Source of the DNA: Ursus arctos
Lineage: Eukaryota > Chordata > Mammalia > Carnivora > Ursidae
Reading direction: 5' to 3'
Assembly (NCBI RefSeq): GCF_023065955.2
Contig: NW_026622797.1
Coordinates: 57,719,689 to 57,783,688, forward strand
DNA length: 64,000 nucleotides
Below the pieces are notes generated by a model. It ran no database searches. It was not told the DNA's origin and saw only the letters and a list, made by a program, of their open reading frames with translations. Made by a program: the position numbers and the translations under genes. This document shows, in pieces, positions 1-10,769 of the stretch. Each line of letters starts with the position of its first letter. Position 1 is the first letter of the stretch.

Positions 1-1644
1 AAATGGATCAGTGGAATTCATTGCCTTGTGGAAGTGGGGTGGGAAGCTTCCAAGAACAAGGGAATCATTGCTTGACTCTAAATTTCATAACAGAGGTTGT
101 TGAATCCATTGTGAATTAAAAGGCTAAAAGCAAGTAGTTTTGATTTCAAAAGCCAGAGTTTAATGAGAAATGGGAAAGTTTGTACATTTCAAATGAGTCA
201 GAGCTTAAAAGACTTACCACAGATGATGATAAATCAGGGGAAAATCTAGATTGTTATGTAAGCTTTTCCTGGGGCAAGAAAGAAGAAGCCAGCGAAAAGA
301 GAGGGAAGGCATGGAGTCAAATGTCAATGTCCTCGTTTCCACCCTTCAGGTTTGAACATTACAGAAGGGAGTGTTTTGAATGGGAAGCCAATGCATTCAC
401 TCTGTTTTTCATTTCTTACCCTTTCAGGGGATTGCTGAGTGCTCTGTGCCAATAGGAGAGTAGAAATGGCAACATGGTTTGTTTAAAACAGAGAAGAGTC
501 AGGTCTCCGTGGGTTGTCCATGGCTGGCAATAACCGGAGCTTGTAATAGGCCCAAGGAAGAATTCTGGGCACAACTGAGAATTAAAATTGTGCATCTTCC
601 AAGGCGTCATGATGGTAGCAGACAAAGGGAAGACCCAAAGGTGGACTCAGAGAATGACCTGAGGGTGCTGAGGGTGAGGCATGGACAAGCTTCCAGACCT
701 AGAATTTGTTTTAAAATAATGCAAATGGTATTTTTAGACATTTCATAGGTTGCAAATACTTTCAACATGTGCAATAAAATTGTTGGTCTTAAAACATTTT
801 TATATACATTATTTTAAAAATATAGGGACAGTTCATGTTAAGTCTCACATTAATCCTTTGCCAAAAACATATATAATTATTAGATTTCAAAAGTTGAGTC
901 ATGAAATATTTGGCAGTCATATTCTTTATATTTGAAAAAGATTCAACTGACTTTTATATTGTATATCCCTGTATTTATTTCTTTGTCCAGGTTTACTAAA
1001 GAGCCACACTGTAAGATGTTCCTCCCGTTTGTAACTGGTCACAAGATTGTTACATTTTAGGGTTGGTTAAGTCCATCTACTATGAAGTCCCATGCTTAAT
1101 GAAATTAATACTTTCTACATTGTTTCACTTAGTTTAAAGGAAAGAACAACTTAATTTTTACTACATAGCTGTTTGGGGAAATTTAATTCTAGCTCTCAGA
1201 AATTTCTTAGTCTTATTGCGATGGTCTAAGATCATAGCAAGATCTGAAAGGAGTTTTGTGGTTGTTTGGGGTGGGGGTGGGGGGAGTGGATCAATCATAG
1301 CAGCTGTTGGCATTTAAGAGTTTCTGTTCTATGTCCTACCCATCAAATTATAAATGAATGGATGAGATGTGATCAGCTAGCAAGCTGTACCTATGTCAAA
1401 ACTTAGAGAATTGCCAATGTACAGAGTCCTCAAATGGCTGTATTTTCTCCTTTTGAAATGCTATGCACAATTTGAGAAGTTCAATAGAGAAACAATTTCA
1501 TCATACTTATCAATGGGCTTTTGTCTTTGTTGTTCATTTGGGGGTTTTTGTTGTTGTTAAAGTAGATGTGCCTTTAAGTTTTGTTTATCCTTTACAATAG
1601 ATCTTTTTGCTTCAAAGAAACAAAGCTTATAAAAATCTTACAAG
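1..1644. other. unique non-coding stretch, no recognised feature
   Basis: No repeat family or gene is recognisable here. Open frames are all under 100 codons and match nothing I know. Positions 750-960 are strongly AT-rich. A G-rich run (ggggtgggggtgggggg) lies near 1269-1285, but it has only three separable G-tracts, so it is not a full quadruplex motif. The stretch ends where the L1 5' end begins. Confidence 0.6.
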
Positions 1645-2466
1645 AGGGGAAAGAGTTAAGATTGTGGAGGACTAGGAGCCCCGAGTTTGTCTCATTCCTT
1701 GAACACGGCTACATAGTTACCAAATTATCGTGAACACCCAAGAAATCAATCAGAGATCTGAAAGAACAAACACTGCAAGTCTGCAAGTAGAAAAGTGACC
1801 ACCTTTTGGAAGGCAGACGATGAGGAAGTTCACTTGGGGAAGACATAGCTGTGGGTGCAGTGCATGCAACGTAGGGGGGGAGCCTACTCACCAAGCCTAC
1901 CCCAAAGTATTAGAGGCAGCACAGGGCAAAATCTGAACTTTTAAGTTCGCCACCATGGGGGACATGCCTAGATTAAAGGTGCTCAGGTGGCAAAGACAGG
2001 CAGAATCCCAGGAGTGACAGGGTGGTGTAAGGATCCCCTGGGTCGTAGGAAGGTGCAACACTGTGGTAACAGCGGGCATAGGAGCCCACCCAGGAAGCCA
2101 GCAGAGAGTAACGGGTTTTGGTTACTGTGAACCGCCAGGCGGTAGTGTGACGGCTTTCCTGGGATGCGCGCAAGCATGGCGAGACCCTCCCCCGGAGGAA
2201 CAGGGTGGGTCAGTGCCCAGGGCCTGCCGGAAATTTGGAGTTTCGAAACTCAGTCATGCGCCTAAGACAAAAAGGCTCCAACATGGGCAAGGTGAACTCA
2301 GGGTTCAGATAGAAACCAAGGAAATAAATAGGGTGATCGGTTGCTTTTCTGAGGGCTCACTGAAAAGTGGGGGGCACATATTTTCACCTCTGGGCCTAGA
2401 GAACGGGGTGCAGCCATTTTCATCCCTCCCGCCCACTAGAGCTGAAAGCCTTCAGGGAGCAAAGCA

Positions 2467-2480
2467 GCGCCACCTAGTGG
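2467..2480 (-). promoter_or_regulatory. CTCF-like core motif inside L1 5' UTR
   Basis: On the minus strand this reads CCACTAGGTGGCGC. It fits the known CTCF core (CCASYAGRKGGCGC) at every position. It sits in the GC-rich part of the L1 5' UTR, so it came in with the element. Occupancy cannot be judged from sequence. Confidence 0.4.
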
Positions 2481-3014
2481 AGTCTAGAGCTGTTTACACT
2501 AAGCCCCGCCTCCCAGGCCCTGGAAAAGCACTTCCACTGAGAATCAGGGCAGCCGCCCCTCCCCCAGAAGACCTGCTCAAACAGCTAGCTCAACTGGCAC
2601 CACGTCTACTGATCATAGAGTGAGGCAAATCTTCAGCTCTAGGGGAAATAGGATTGAGCTTCTTTTTTACTCTTATTCTTTATTTCTTTTATTTTTATTA
2701 TTTTTTCATGTTTTCTTATATTTTCCAACTCCTTTTTTTATTATTTAAAAAATTATATGCTTTTCATTTTTTTGTCTACTTGCATTTCATTTTGGTTTTT
2801 TTTTTATTTTAGGATCTAGATTTTTTTTAATAAGCAGACCAAAACACACCCAGGATCAAGTGGGGTTTTTTGGTTTTTTTGTTTTGTGTTTTTGCTTTTC
2901 TTGGGGTTTTTTTGTTTGTTTCTTTTTTTCTTTTTCTTTGCTTTTTGCTTTGCTTTTGTTTTGCTTGTTTGCTTGTTGTTGTTCTTTTTCCTCTTCTTTT
3001 CTCTTCTGGGCAAA

Positions 3015-3889
3015 ATGAGAAGATGGAGGAATTCATCCCCAAAGAAAAAACATGAGGTAGGACTCACAGCCAGGGATTTAATCAATACAGACATAAGGAC
3101 GATGTCTGAACTAGAATTTAAAACAACGATTATAAGGATACTGCTGGGCTTGAAAAAAAAACATAGAAGACACTAGAGCTTGTCTCATTCCCTTACTACA
3201 GAGATTAAAGAACTAAAATCTAGTCAGGCTGAAATTAAAAATGCTATAATTGAGATGCAAACATAAATGGAGGCCATAAAAATGAGGATAGATGAATCAG
3301 AGGAGCGAGTCAGTGATATAGAAGATAAAATGATGGAAAATATTGAAGCCGAAAGGAAGAGGGAAAGAAAGGAAATGGACATCAAAGGTGGACTTAGAGA
3401 AATCAGCGACTTAGTAAAATGTAATAACATTCATACCATAGGAGTCCCTGAAGCTGAAGAGAAAGATAAGGGGGCAGAAGGTTTATTCAAACAAATTATA
3501 GCTGAAAACTTCCCTAATCTGAGGAAGGACACAGACATCAAAATCCAAGCACAGAGAACTCCCATTAAATTCAACAAAAGCTGGCCACACCAAGGCATGT
3601 CATAGTCAAATTCACAAAATACACAAACAAGGAAAGAATCCTGAAAGCAAAGGAAAAAAGGTCCTTAACCTACAAGGGAGGACAGATCAGATTCGCAGTG
3701 GATCTGTCCACAGAGACTTGGCAGGCCAGAAAGGAGTGGAAGGAAATATTCAACGTGCTGAATAGGAAAAATACGCAGCCAAGAATTTATGATTCAGCAA
3801 GGCTGTCATTCAAAATAGAAAAAGAGATAAAGAGTTTTCCAGACAAACAAAAACTAAAGGACTTTGTGACCACTAAACCAATCCTGTAA
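3015..3889 (+). pseudogene. L1 ORF1 remnant (ORF1p-like nucleic acid chaperone), broken
   Basis: Intact L1 ORF1p is a trimeric RNA-binding chaperone of the L1 ribonucleoprotein, with an N-terminal coiled coil, an RRM domain and a C-terminal domain. Here the ATG at 3015 opens an N-terminal piece with TARDLINTD, followed by a first stop at 3174-3176. The coiled-coil part resumes in another frame. It has a stop at 3265 just before the MEAIKMRIDESEERVSDIED segment, and it looks shortened between ISDLV and HTIGVPE. GVPEAEEK, GLFKQIIAENFP and NLRKDTDIKIQ mark the start of the RRM part. A frameshift near 3600 moves the rest (RSLTYKGGQIRF, DLSTETWQARKEW, ARLSFKIEKEIK, FVTTKPIL) into a third frame, ending at the usual ORF1 stop. 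With at least two stops, one frameshift and an internal loss, it cannot encode a working protein. Confidence 0.85.
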
Positions 3890-4002
3890 GACATTTTAAG
3901 GGGAACTCTTTGAGTGGAAGAAAAAAAAAAAAGACTAAAAGCGACAAAGACTAGAAAGGACCAGAGAACATCACCAGAAACACCAACTCTACAAGTAACA
4001 CA

Positions 4003-4662
4003 ATGACACTAAATTCATATCTCTCAATAATCACTTTGAATGTAAATAGACTAAATGTGCCAATCAAAAGACATTGGGTATCAGAATGGATAAAAAACCA
4101 AGATCCATCTACATACTGCCTACAATAGACTCATTTTATACCTAAAGACAACTGCAGATTGAAAGGGAGGGGATGGAGAATCATCTATCATGCTAATGGA
4201 CATCAAAAGAAAGGTGCAGTAGCCATACGTATATCAGACAAACTAGATTTTAAAATAAAAACTGTAAAAAGAGATGAAGAAGGGCATGATATCATAATTA
4301 AGGGGTCTATTCATCAAGAAGATTTAACATTTGTAAATATTTATGCCCCCAACTTGGGATCACCCAAATATATAAATCAATTAATAACAAACATAAAGAA
4401 ACTCTTTGATAATTATACAATAATAGTAGGGGAACACCATCAACAGATGCAGAAAAAGCATTCGACACAATGCAGTATCCTTTCCTGATAAAAAGCCCTC
4501 AACAAAGTAGGGATAGAGAGAATATACCTCAACATCATAAAGGCCATATATGAAAGACCCACAGCTAATATCCTCATCAATGGGGAAAAACTTTCCCCTA
4601 AGGTCAGGAACAAGACAAGGATGTCTACTCTCACCATTACTATGTACCATAGTACTGGAAGA
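4003..4662 (+). pseudogene. L1 ORF2 remnant: endonuclease N-terminus fused to a mid-RT fragment
   Basis: ORF2p supplies the endonuclease and reverse transcriptase for L1 and SINE insertion. The ATG at 4003 begins the standard N-terminus (MTLNSYLSIITLNVN). Endonuclease segments that can be read include DKLDFKIKTVKRDEEGHDI and VNIYAPNLGSPKYINQL, then IIVGE. At about 4433-4440 the reading passes directly to RT-domain sequence (DAEKAFD-like, then a segment matching [16 protein letters not shown] and the start of SPLL). The central linker and the first RT motifs are absent, and similarity ends just after the QGCPLSPLL-like block, before the YADD catalytic motif would appear. Stops interrupt the endonuclease part. 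The protein is non-functional. Confidence 0.8.
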
Positions 4663-4727
4663 CTTTCTCTTCCTCTGCCCCTCTCCCCACCTCTCTCCCT
4701 CTCTAAAAAGAAAAAGAAAAAGAAAAT
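4663..4727 (+). repeat. pyrimidine-rich tract plus A-rich tail, SINE-3'-end-like
   Basis: A CT-rich run (ctctgcccctctccccacctctct...) is followed by a (AAAAAG)n-like tail. This resembles the CT-rich region and A-tail that end Can-SINEs. It directly abuts the truncated L1 RT sequence with no recognisable SINE body between them. It may be a separate SINE tail or part of a chimeric retrotranscript. Confidence 0.45.
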
Positions 4728-4734
4728 CAGCTTT

Positions 4735-4845
4735 AGAGGGGAGGCCATATTTGTCCTGTTCAATGGCATGAGCAAGGGCTTGGCACATAGTACGTTCTAC
4801 ATAAATGATGTATAAACAATGAATGAATGAATGATGCTCTAATAT
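4735..4845 (+). mobile_element. MIR SINE fragment, sense
   Basis: The sequence gcttggcacatagtacgttc followed by 'ataaatgatgtataaacaatgaatgaatgaatg' is the typical 3' end of a MIR/L2-type element (consensus: cctggcacatagtaggcgctcaataaatg). Only the 3' portion is present. Confidence 0.65.
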
Positions 4846-5819
4846 AACCCTTGTAGAAAACTGTACAAATTTCCTAGGCAAATTATTTTGCTGTAATAAA
4901 TAGAAAGCATTAAAAAAAAGAAGTTTTAATGGTGGGGCCTCCATGGGAGACTGAAGGCCCTCAGCTTCTCCATGTTCTCTGGTCAAGAGAATTTCACCCC
5001 TGGATGAGGAAAGGCCCTGTCCTCACCTCAGCGTAGTGCCCAATGGAGAGGAAGGGCCTCTAGAACCATTCCTGGAGAGATGGATTCATATCAGGACCAA
5101 AGGGCAGTGTCACCTGATGAACACAATGCTGTTAAAGAGGTGATGCCCAGGAAAGCCATGCTGCAAGTGCCCAGAGCATCTCAGGGAGGGAGGGTGGATA
5201 GCAGGTGATCCTCGTGGAAGCTGCTCATAAGAAAGGCAGGCATGGGAAGTCTGAAGCCTTAGCAATTTCACTTGTGGGGCTGACAAGTATGGAAATTATT
5301 ACAAGTTTTAAAAACCATTACTATTGTTGTGCCATCTCTTAATGTTATTCCCCAGGTTGGCATATTCTGGCCAACTCTATTGCATATTTTTAGAAGAAAA
5401 CCTCCCTACCACCACTACCACTGTTTCAGTGCAAAATATCTCCGGGGTTGCTACAGTTACATTGTTTTCTGTTTGAATTCAGTACCCCATTTTTAAAATA
5501 TATCTTCTCTCTCTCATCATTTAAAAACATTTCAAAAATAAATTGACTATGGGTGTGACTGCTTCTCCTTTTGTGTCCCTGAAAGAATTACATTTGGGCA
5601 GCAAAAGCAATGCTGTTTATGCTTCTAAGGTTCATGAAGTTTTTCTTTGAACTTAGAAAATTTTCAGAGTGAGATTTTAACTTCAGGCTGTGAAGGATTT
5701 TTGCCCCTATTAATTTCTGTTTGAGGGATTAAATGTGTTTGTATGGTTTAACTCAAGTGTTTCTATTTCGGAATAATAAAGTTAATAATAAACAAAGTTC
5801 TACCCCTGAAACAACCAGC
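4846..5819. other. unique non-coding stretch
   Basis: No gene or clear repeat is seen. Composition is mixed to AT-rich. The stretch ends at the TSD of the next SINE. Confidence 0.6.
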
Positions 5820-5839
5820 AAAAGAACGATGAATACATG

Positions 5840-6048
5840 GGGCGCCTGGGTGGCTCAGTTGTTAAGCGTCTGCCTTCAGCTTGGGGTGTGATCCTGGGGT
5901 CCTGGGATCGACCCCTGCATTGGGTTCCCTGCTCCGCTGGGAGCCTGCTTCTTCCTCTCCCACTCCCCCTGCTTGTGTTCTCTCTCTCGCTGGCTGTCTC
6001 TCTCTCTGTCAAATGAATAAAGAAAATCTTAAAAAAACACAAAAAACC
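5840..6048 (+). mobile_element. Can-SINE (SINEC, arctoid type), full length
   Basis: The tRNA-Lys-derived head begins gggcgcctgggtggctcag. The Pol III A box is TGGCTCAGTTG and the B-box-like segment is GGGATCGACCC. They are followed by the CT-rich part, the cgctggctgtctctct segment, AATAAA and an A-rich tail. A 20-bp TSD flanks it (5820-5839 and 6049-6068), with 3 mismatches. This indicates a moderately old but well-defined insertion mobilised by L1. Confidence 0.93.
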
Positions 6049-6068
6049 AAAAGAACAATGAATGTATG

Positions 6069-8535
6069 TTTTCTCTGTTTGTTTTTCTCTTGGTTATAGA
6101 TTAAATACTTTACAGACGGTAACAGTAAGCAAAAGACCATTTGAATTTCCTCATCCACTTTAATTTAAAACAAATCAACAAACATTTATTAAAATGATAC
6201 AACTTGCAAAATTAAGATTTAAACACTTGAGAGCCTGTCTGTAAAAACAAGTGTGCTAATTTCCATGACCACGGGATATAATTTGGCGGTTGAAACTGGC
6301 TTTATTTGGTGGCAGGAAGTTTTAGTCCAACATCGGACTACAGATCAGGGAAGAATCCAATTACAGAATGAATACGAATGAGAAAAATCAAGATGTTGTC
6401 TTGAGTAATCCAAATTATCACTTTTCTTTGGTTTAGAGGCAGCTAATGGGTAGCATTGCATGAAGCAGAAAGTTTGATGAAAGTGGGGATTGTGGCATTA
6501 TTCTAAATGTTTCATTTCTTGAATTAGAGGGCCATGTAGAAAAGGATGAAAAAGAAGCGTCAATGGGTGACAGTGGATGACCCAGTCATCATGGAAATGA
6601 ATCATTACAAGAAAGGGGCGATGAGGGAAGATCCCTCACCTGCGTTGATGAAGGTGCGAGCTACCATCGGAGCCAAGTATTTCTTCCTCAGCCTTCGTCT
6701 CCCTTTTATTTCCAAAATGCTAGAGGAAACAGCACAGGTGGCCACAGCTCCAACAGGGCACAAGTCTGGCTTGCCAGAACCCAGGATCATTGAAGCAGCA
6801 AATCCTCCTGAAGCTCTGAGGTTTGTATCATTAATTGATGACTCTTCCAGGCTTCATGGAGCAGCTTATCAACAGCACGATTAGTGCCAAGATAAGAGCC
6901 TCTTCTGTAGGCCACCATCTTAGATCTGCAAGTTGCGTTATTTATTTTTAAATAATAGCATAATCATAGTGTATACATCAGTGGTTAATTCTGAGATGTG
7001 TGATGTGTTAAGTGTATTTAAATATGACTTTAAACCTGTTCGGGTATCAAATTGTTTTGCATCAAAATCAATTGTTTCAAAACAGATTTTTGATATCCAG
7101 ACAATGGCATGCTTGTTTCAAATAATGTTTCCTACCATATTTCTACAGAAGGGTTTTGGACAGTAACTTGGAGTTTTCTACAGTGAGGTCTGAATTACTC
7201 ATAAATTTCCTATGCAGTTGACATGAACCTACTAGCAAGGAAAATTGCTGTGGATTGGGTAGCAAAAACAGTATTGTTTGAACTTTCTAATTTTTATAAA
7301 AATAATTATTTGAATTTACAATGAGAAGGTCTAATAATCTAATAATTTAATTATAATTATAATACTGATAATTTTATTATTACTTTTTGACTATTTACTA
7401 TTACTATTATAATACTAATAATTTTAGTGGTACTAAAATTTACACGTGAACTGGCCAAGTTCATCCTCAATATACATAAAGTTTATTGTTACCATTTAAA
7501 TAGGAAGAATATAAGTAGACAATGAGGAACATTCTTCATGTACTAGGTTTCAGGGCACATTAAGTCTGGCTTTCCTCTCTTTTTAAGGAAAATCAAAGGA
7601 ACCTGAAGGCATTGAAACAAATACAGAGGAATATATACCAAAGGAATAAATAACTTTCTAAATGACAATGATGACATTGTTGGGGGGGGAGGGCGGTGGT
7701 TTGTTTTTGTTGTAGTCCGGAAAGGATTCAAGAGTAACTAATTGCCTGTCTTCAAGTCACTACATTTCTGTAAAGGTTTGCATTGAAAGAAGCTTTACAT
7801 GCAAAGAACCACTGGGGCCTCTCTACCCTATAAATACAATGGAAGATTGACTCAGGCCCCAATGTCCTCATTGGGTGCTTATCAGTTCCAACAGGGCTCA
7901 CTCACACAGGGTCACCTCTGGAGTTTAAGTCCAGCCTCCCCTGCATGCACCGGTCTATACCTCCACCCCGGTGTCGTGTTGGCCCAAACACACAATGCAG
8001 TCTGTTTCCTTGTGTCCACTCACGTGCATTGTGTGCATGCACACTCACACACCGTCTACTGACAAAAGATGCTTTTGGAATTAGCAGACTTTATTGAAGA
8101 TTTTGGGCAGAAAGAGAGTGGCTTATATAACAGAAACTCAAACCACTTCAGCTTGACTTTTAGATGTCATAAACCCTTTGACATGCCCTGCCAATTTACT
8201 CACCTGTTTCTTATTTACACTCTCCCTTCTTCTCCTATTTTTTTTTGCCTTTCTATTGTTCCAAATTTCAAATGCAGAGCAGTGTGGTCCCTTTTGTTGT
8301 TTGTCTTCTGCCAACTCTTGCTGATGTGGTTACACTTTTCATCTCAATCAGTTTATAAAACATTGTTTTCCAAAACACTTCCTTCAAAGGAATTCTAGCA
8401 TCAGCTCTTTTAAGGTATTGTTTTCCCACTCTGCTATAGTTAGAAATAAGATGAATATATTTATATGTTAAGATAATTAAATGTAAAACAGACTGCCATA
8501 TGAGATAATATATAGAAGATCCCTGAAATAGAAAT
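6069..8535. other. unique non-coding stretch
   Basis: No repeat family is recognised with confidence. A 112-codon open frame on the plus strand (6546-6884) overlaps a 61-codon frame on the minus strand. Neither has a recognisable domain. Positions 7320-7440 are AT-rich with local ATT/ATA runs. Positions 7940-8060 are richer in CA/TG dinucleotides. Confidence 0.55.
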
Positions 8536-9370
8536 GCACTAATTGATTGATTCATTCATTCAAGAATATTTATGTGCTGGGTTATTCTAAAAATTGAAGA
8601 TACAGCAGGGAGAGAAAAGCAAAGAAAGACCTTGCTTTCCTGGCAAGAAGACAAGTAATACATATGCAAGTAAATTAATATAAAGAGCATGTCAGGTAGT
8701 GTGGCGTGTCATGAAACAAATGGAGATGGATACTAGAGAGTAATGGGGATATGTATGTGATATTTTACATGGGGTTCAGCAGAGCTCTGCAGGAGATGAA
8801 GATATGAGCCATGCTAATGTCTGGGGGAAGATTGTGGGAAACAGAATTAGCAAATGCAAAGATCTAGAGGCAGGAGAATCATTGTTTTGTTTTCAAAGAA
8901 TAGCAAGAAGGTCAGAGTGACCAAGGCAGAGTAAGTGACAGATAAAATCTAAGTGTCAAATAGCCATAGCACATCGAGCCTTGTTGAGAAAGATTTAGAT
9001 TTTATTCCAAATGAGATAGAAGCCATTGAAAGATTTTGAGCAGAGGAATGTTGTAATATGAATTTTGTTTTGATGTGGCTGTTGTGTGGAGACTAGATTG
9101 AAGGGGGGAGAGGCAAGAGTGCAGAAACAGCGAGACCGGTTAAAAGATCATTGCAATAATATGGCAAGAGATAAGACAGTAGCCTGGGCCAGGTCAACAG
9201 TGATGAACTTGTGAGAAGTGATAGAAAATAAGGCTGAGATATATTTTTTTTTTTACTACATCAGTTAGAAGGATGGAACTGACATTTACTGCAGGAGAAG
9301 CAGGTTTGGGGAAGAAAATCAGGAGTTCAGTATTGGACACGTTAAGTTTCAGAAGTTTGGAACACCAATC
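8536..9370 (-). mobile_element. L2 LINE, antisense, long fragment (first part)
   Basis: It opens with the reversed L2 3' end (ttgattcattcattcaagaa...tttatgtgctgggt). Typical L2 antisense landmarks follow: gaagccattgaaagattttgagcagaggaatg, ggttaaaagatcattgcaataatatggcaagagat, and gaaggatggaactgacatttactg. A Can-SINE at 9387-9587 interrupts it and the L2 resumes after that. L2 is an ancient mammalian LINE, so this copy has no coding capacity. Confidence 0.75.
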
Positions 9371-9386
9371 AAAAGCTGTCAAGTGG

Positions 9387-9587
9387 CAGGTGCGCCTGGG
9401 TGGTACAGCGGTTAAGCGTCTGCCTTCGGCTCAGGGCGTGATCCCGGCGTTGTGGGATCGAGCCCCGCATCAGGCTCCTCCGCTATGAGCCTGCTTCTTC
9501 CTCTCCCACTCCCCCTGCTTGTGTTCCCTCTCTCATTGGCTGTCTCTATCTCTGTCAAATAAATAAATAAAATCTTTAAAAAAAAAA
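9387..9587 (+). mobile_element. Can-SINE (SINEC), sense, nested in L2
   Basis: It has the head (gcgcctgggtggtacagcgg), the gttaagcgtctgccttcggctcag segment, the B-box-like GGGATCGAGCCCC, the CT-rich region, (AAAT)n and an A-tail. A perfect 16-bp TSD (9371-9386 and 9588-9603) brackets it. The insertion splits an L2 antisense copy, so it is younger than the L2. Confidence 0.94.
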
Positions 9588-9603
9588 AAAAGCTGTCAAG
9601 TGG

Positions 9604-9800
9604 GCAACTGAATACATACTTCCAGAACTAAAAAGGGAGACTGGAACTGGATATAAAAACTTGGGAATCATCAACATTTAGATGTTATTTAAAGCCATAG
9701 GGACTAGATGAGATCACCCACTAACGATTGAGCACAGAAGAGCCTCAGAAGATGTGGCCAGTAGTGAATACAATCATCCATTATCCCCGAATGAGACTGA
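9604..9800 (-). mobile_element. L2 LINE, antisense, continuation after the SINE
   Basis: It continues with segments typical of L2 in antisense: gtgggcaactgaatacat, aaaacttgggaatcatcaacatttagatg, ttaaagccatagggactagatgagatcacc. Co-linearity with the part before the SINE shows one original element. Confidence 0.7.
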
Positions 9801-9829
9801 GAAGGATATTCTTTAAGAATCCTTCCAGC

Positions 9830-9900
9830 TGTAATTCTTTAATTTATCCTATTTTACAAGTGAAGAAATTTATGGTTGAGAGAGTCTGAGAGTACTTTTC
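9830..9900 (-). mobile_element. MIR-like fragment, antisense (weak)
   Basis: The sequence cctattttacaagtgaagaaatttatggttgagagagtc resembles the MIR antisense core 'ccattttacagatgaggaaactgaggcacagagag'. It is short and diverged. Confidence 0.35.
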
Positions 9901-10189
9901 TAAAGGAGATGCTGAGGAAAAGACCTATCTGAAAGGAAATGGTTGAATTTATGAGAGAGGGTATAATTGGTAATGTAAGTTTCTGAGGGATTAGAAAAGA
10001 TCAAATCCAAAGCGCAAGGAGAGGGACTGGCTTTAGGAGTCAGAACAGCTCCTCTACTGTTAGATTCAATAATAGAATAATATTCCATTGGATAGATGCA
10101 CCATCCTTCCCTATTGTTAAACAAACCTTCCTTCGCCACTCCTTGTACTGCGGGAAGTGCTACAGTAGAGCTAGGTATAAATTCATTAA

Positions 10190-10600
10190 AATTAATGGGA
10201 ATGTATCCACGAGGATATTGCTATAACAAAGGCCAAAATACCAGCAGCTTAAGCCAAGTGGAGTTTATTCTCTCCTACTCACTAGTCTCAGCATCGACAG
10301 CCTGGGGCTGCTATGTAGCTCCAGTGTTTAAGACTCCGGCTCTTTCTATCCTATTGCTTTGCTACTCTCACATGTTACTTCCCTTTTTGTGGTTTGAGGT
10401 AGCCATTTCAGCTCTATAATGACTACAATCGGGAGAGCAAGCGGAGAGAAGGGGAAGGGGAGGACATGAGCCATTCTTCAAACAACAAGAAAGTGGCTCG
10501 GAGCACTGGGGTCACATACCATTGGTCAGAGCTCTGTTACACAGCCTCAGTAGGGAGGCCAGAGATATAACCTTCAGCTAACTGGCTACGTGTGCGGCTC
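10190..10600. repeat. unclassified ancient interspersed repeat, copy 1
   Basis: The block aggatattgctataacaaaggcc...gtggagtttattctctcct...ctctttctatcctattgctttgctac...gggtcacataccattggtcagagctctg has the layout of a widespread old mammalian repeat that I recognise but cannot name. A second diverged copy with the same order of blocks lies at 38600-39000. The 107-codon open frame in it has no independent support. Confidence 0.4.
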
Positions 10601-10769
10601 CATTCAGGATGGTGCTGCTGAAGGAGGAAGGATCCATGCCAGGCTGGGTGAGAGAAGAGGTGCAAGAAGTATTTGCGAGACGGATGTTTGGTCTAAGAAC
10701 TTACTTTGAGAATACAGCTACGGATTTAAATGGTATTTTATTAATGACAAGTGATTCAATGACAGTGAT

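Larger units (their letters stand above)
1645..4662 (+). mobile_element. LINE-1 (carnivore L1), 5' end preserved, internally deleted, 3' end missing
   Basis: The start resembles the beginning of a full-length carnivore L1 5' UTR (gattgtggaggactaggag corresponds to the usual 'gatggcggaggagtaggag'). The 5' UTR runs to about 3014. It includes a GC-rich part (1900-2620) and then a very T-rich part (2650-3000) that contains the L1 motif cagaccaaaacacacccagg. ORF1 remains follow at 3015-3889 and ORF2 remains at 4003-4662. ORF2 jumps at about 4433-4440 from the endonuclease domain straight into the middle of the reverse transcriptase domain, a loss I estimate at well over 1 kb. L1 similarity stops at about 4662 without the rest of ORF2 or the 3' UTR. 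Keeping the 5' end while losing the 3' end is unusual, because L1 copies are normally 5'-truncated. Stops and frameshifts show that the copy is old and inactive. Confidence 0.85.

Noticed and set aside
1264..1288. Possible G-quadruplex
   Set aside because: Only three separable G-tracts are present within a short span, so the usual four-tract motif is not met.
2063..2623. 186-codon open frame, the longest in the window
   Set aside because: It lies entirely in the GC-rich L1 5' UTR. There is no known domain, and GC-rich L1 leader sequence readily yields such frames.
2816..3094. Lys-rich frames on the minus strand and Phe-rich frames on the plus strand
   Set aside because: They are translations of the T-rich low-complexity end of the L1 5' UTR.
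4381..4986. 201-codon minus-strand open frame
   Set aside because: It crosses the L1 ORF2 remnant in antisense, a CT/AG-rich tail and a MIR. It is a chance composite.
6546..6884. 112-codon frame with an overlapping minus-strand frame, considered as a processed pseudogene
   Set aside because: No family is recognisable in any of the six frames, and there is no poly-A tail or TSD around it. A protein search could reopen this.
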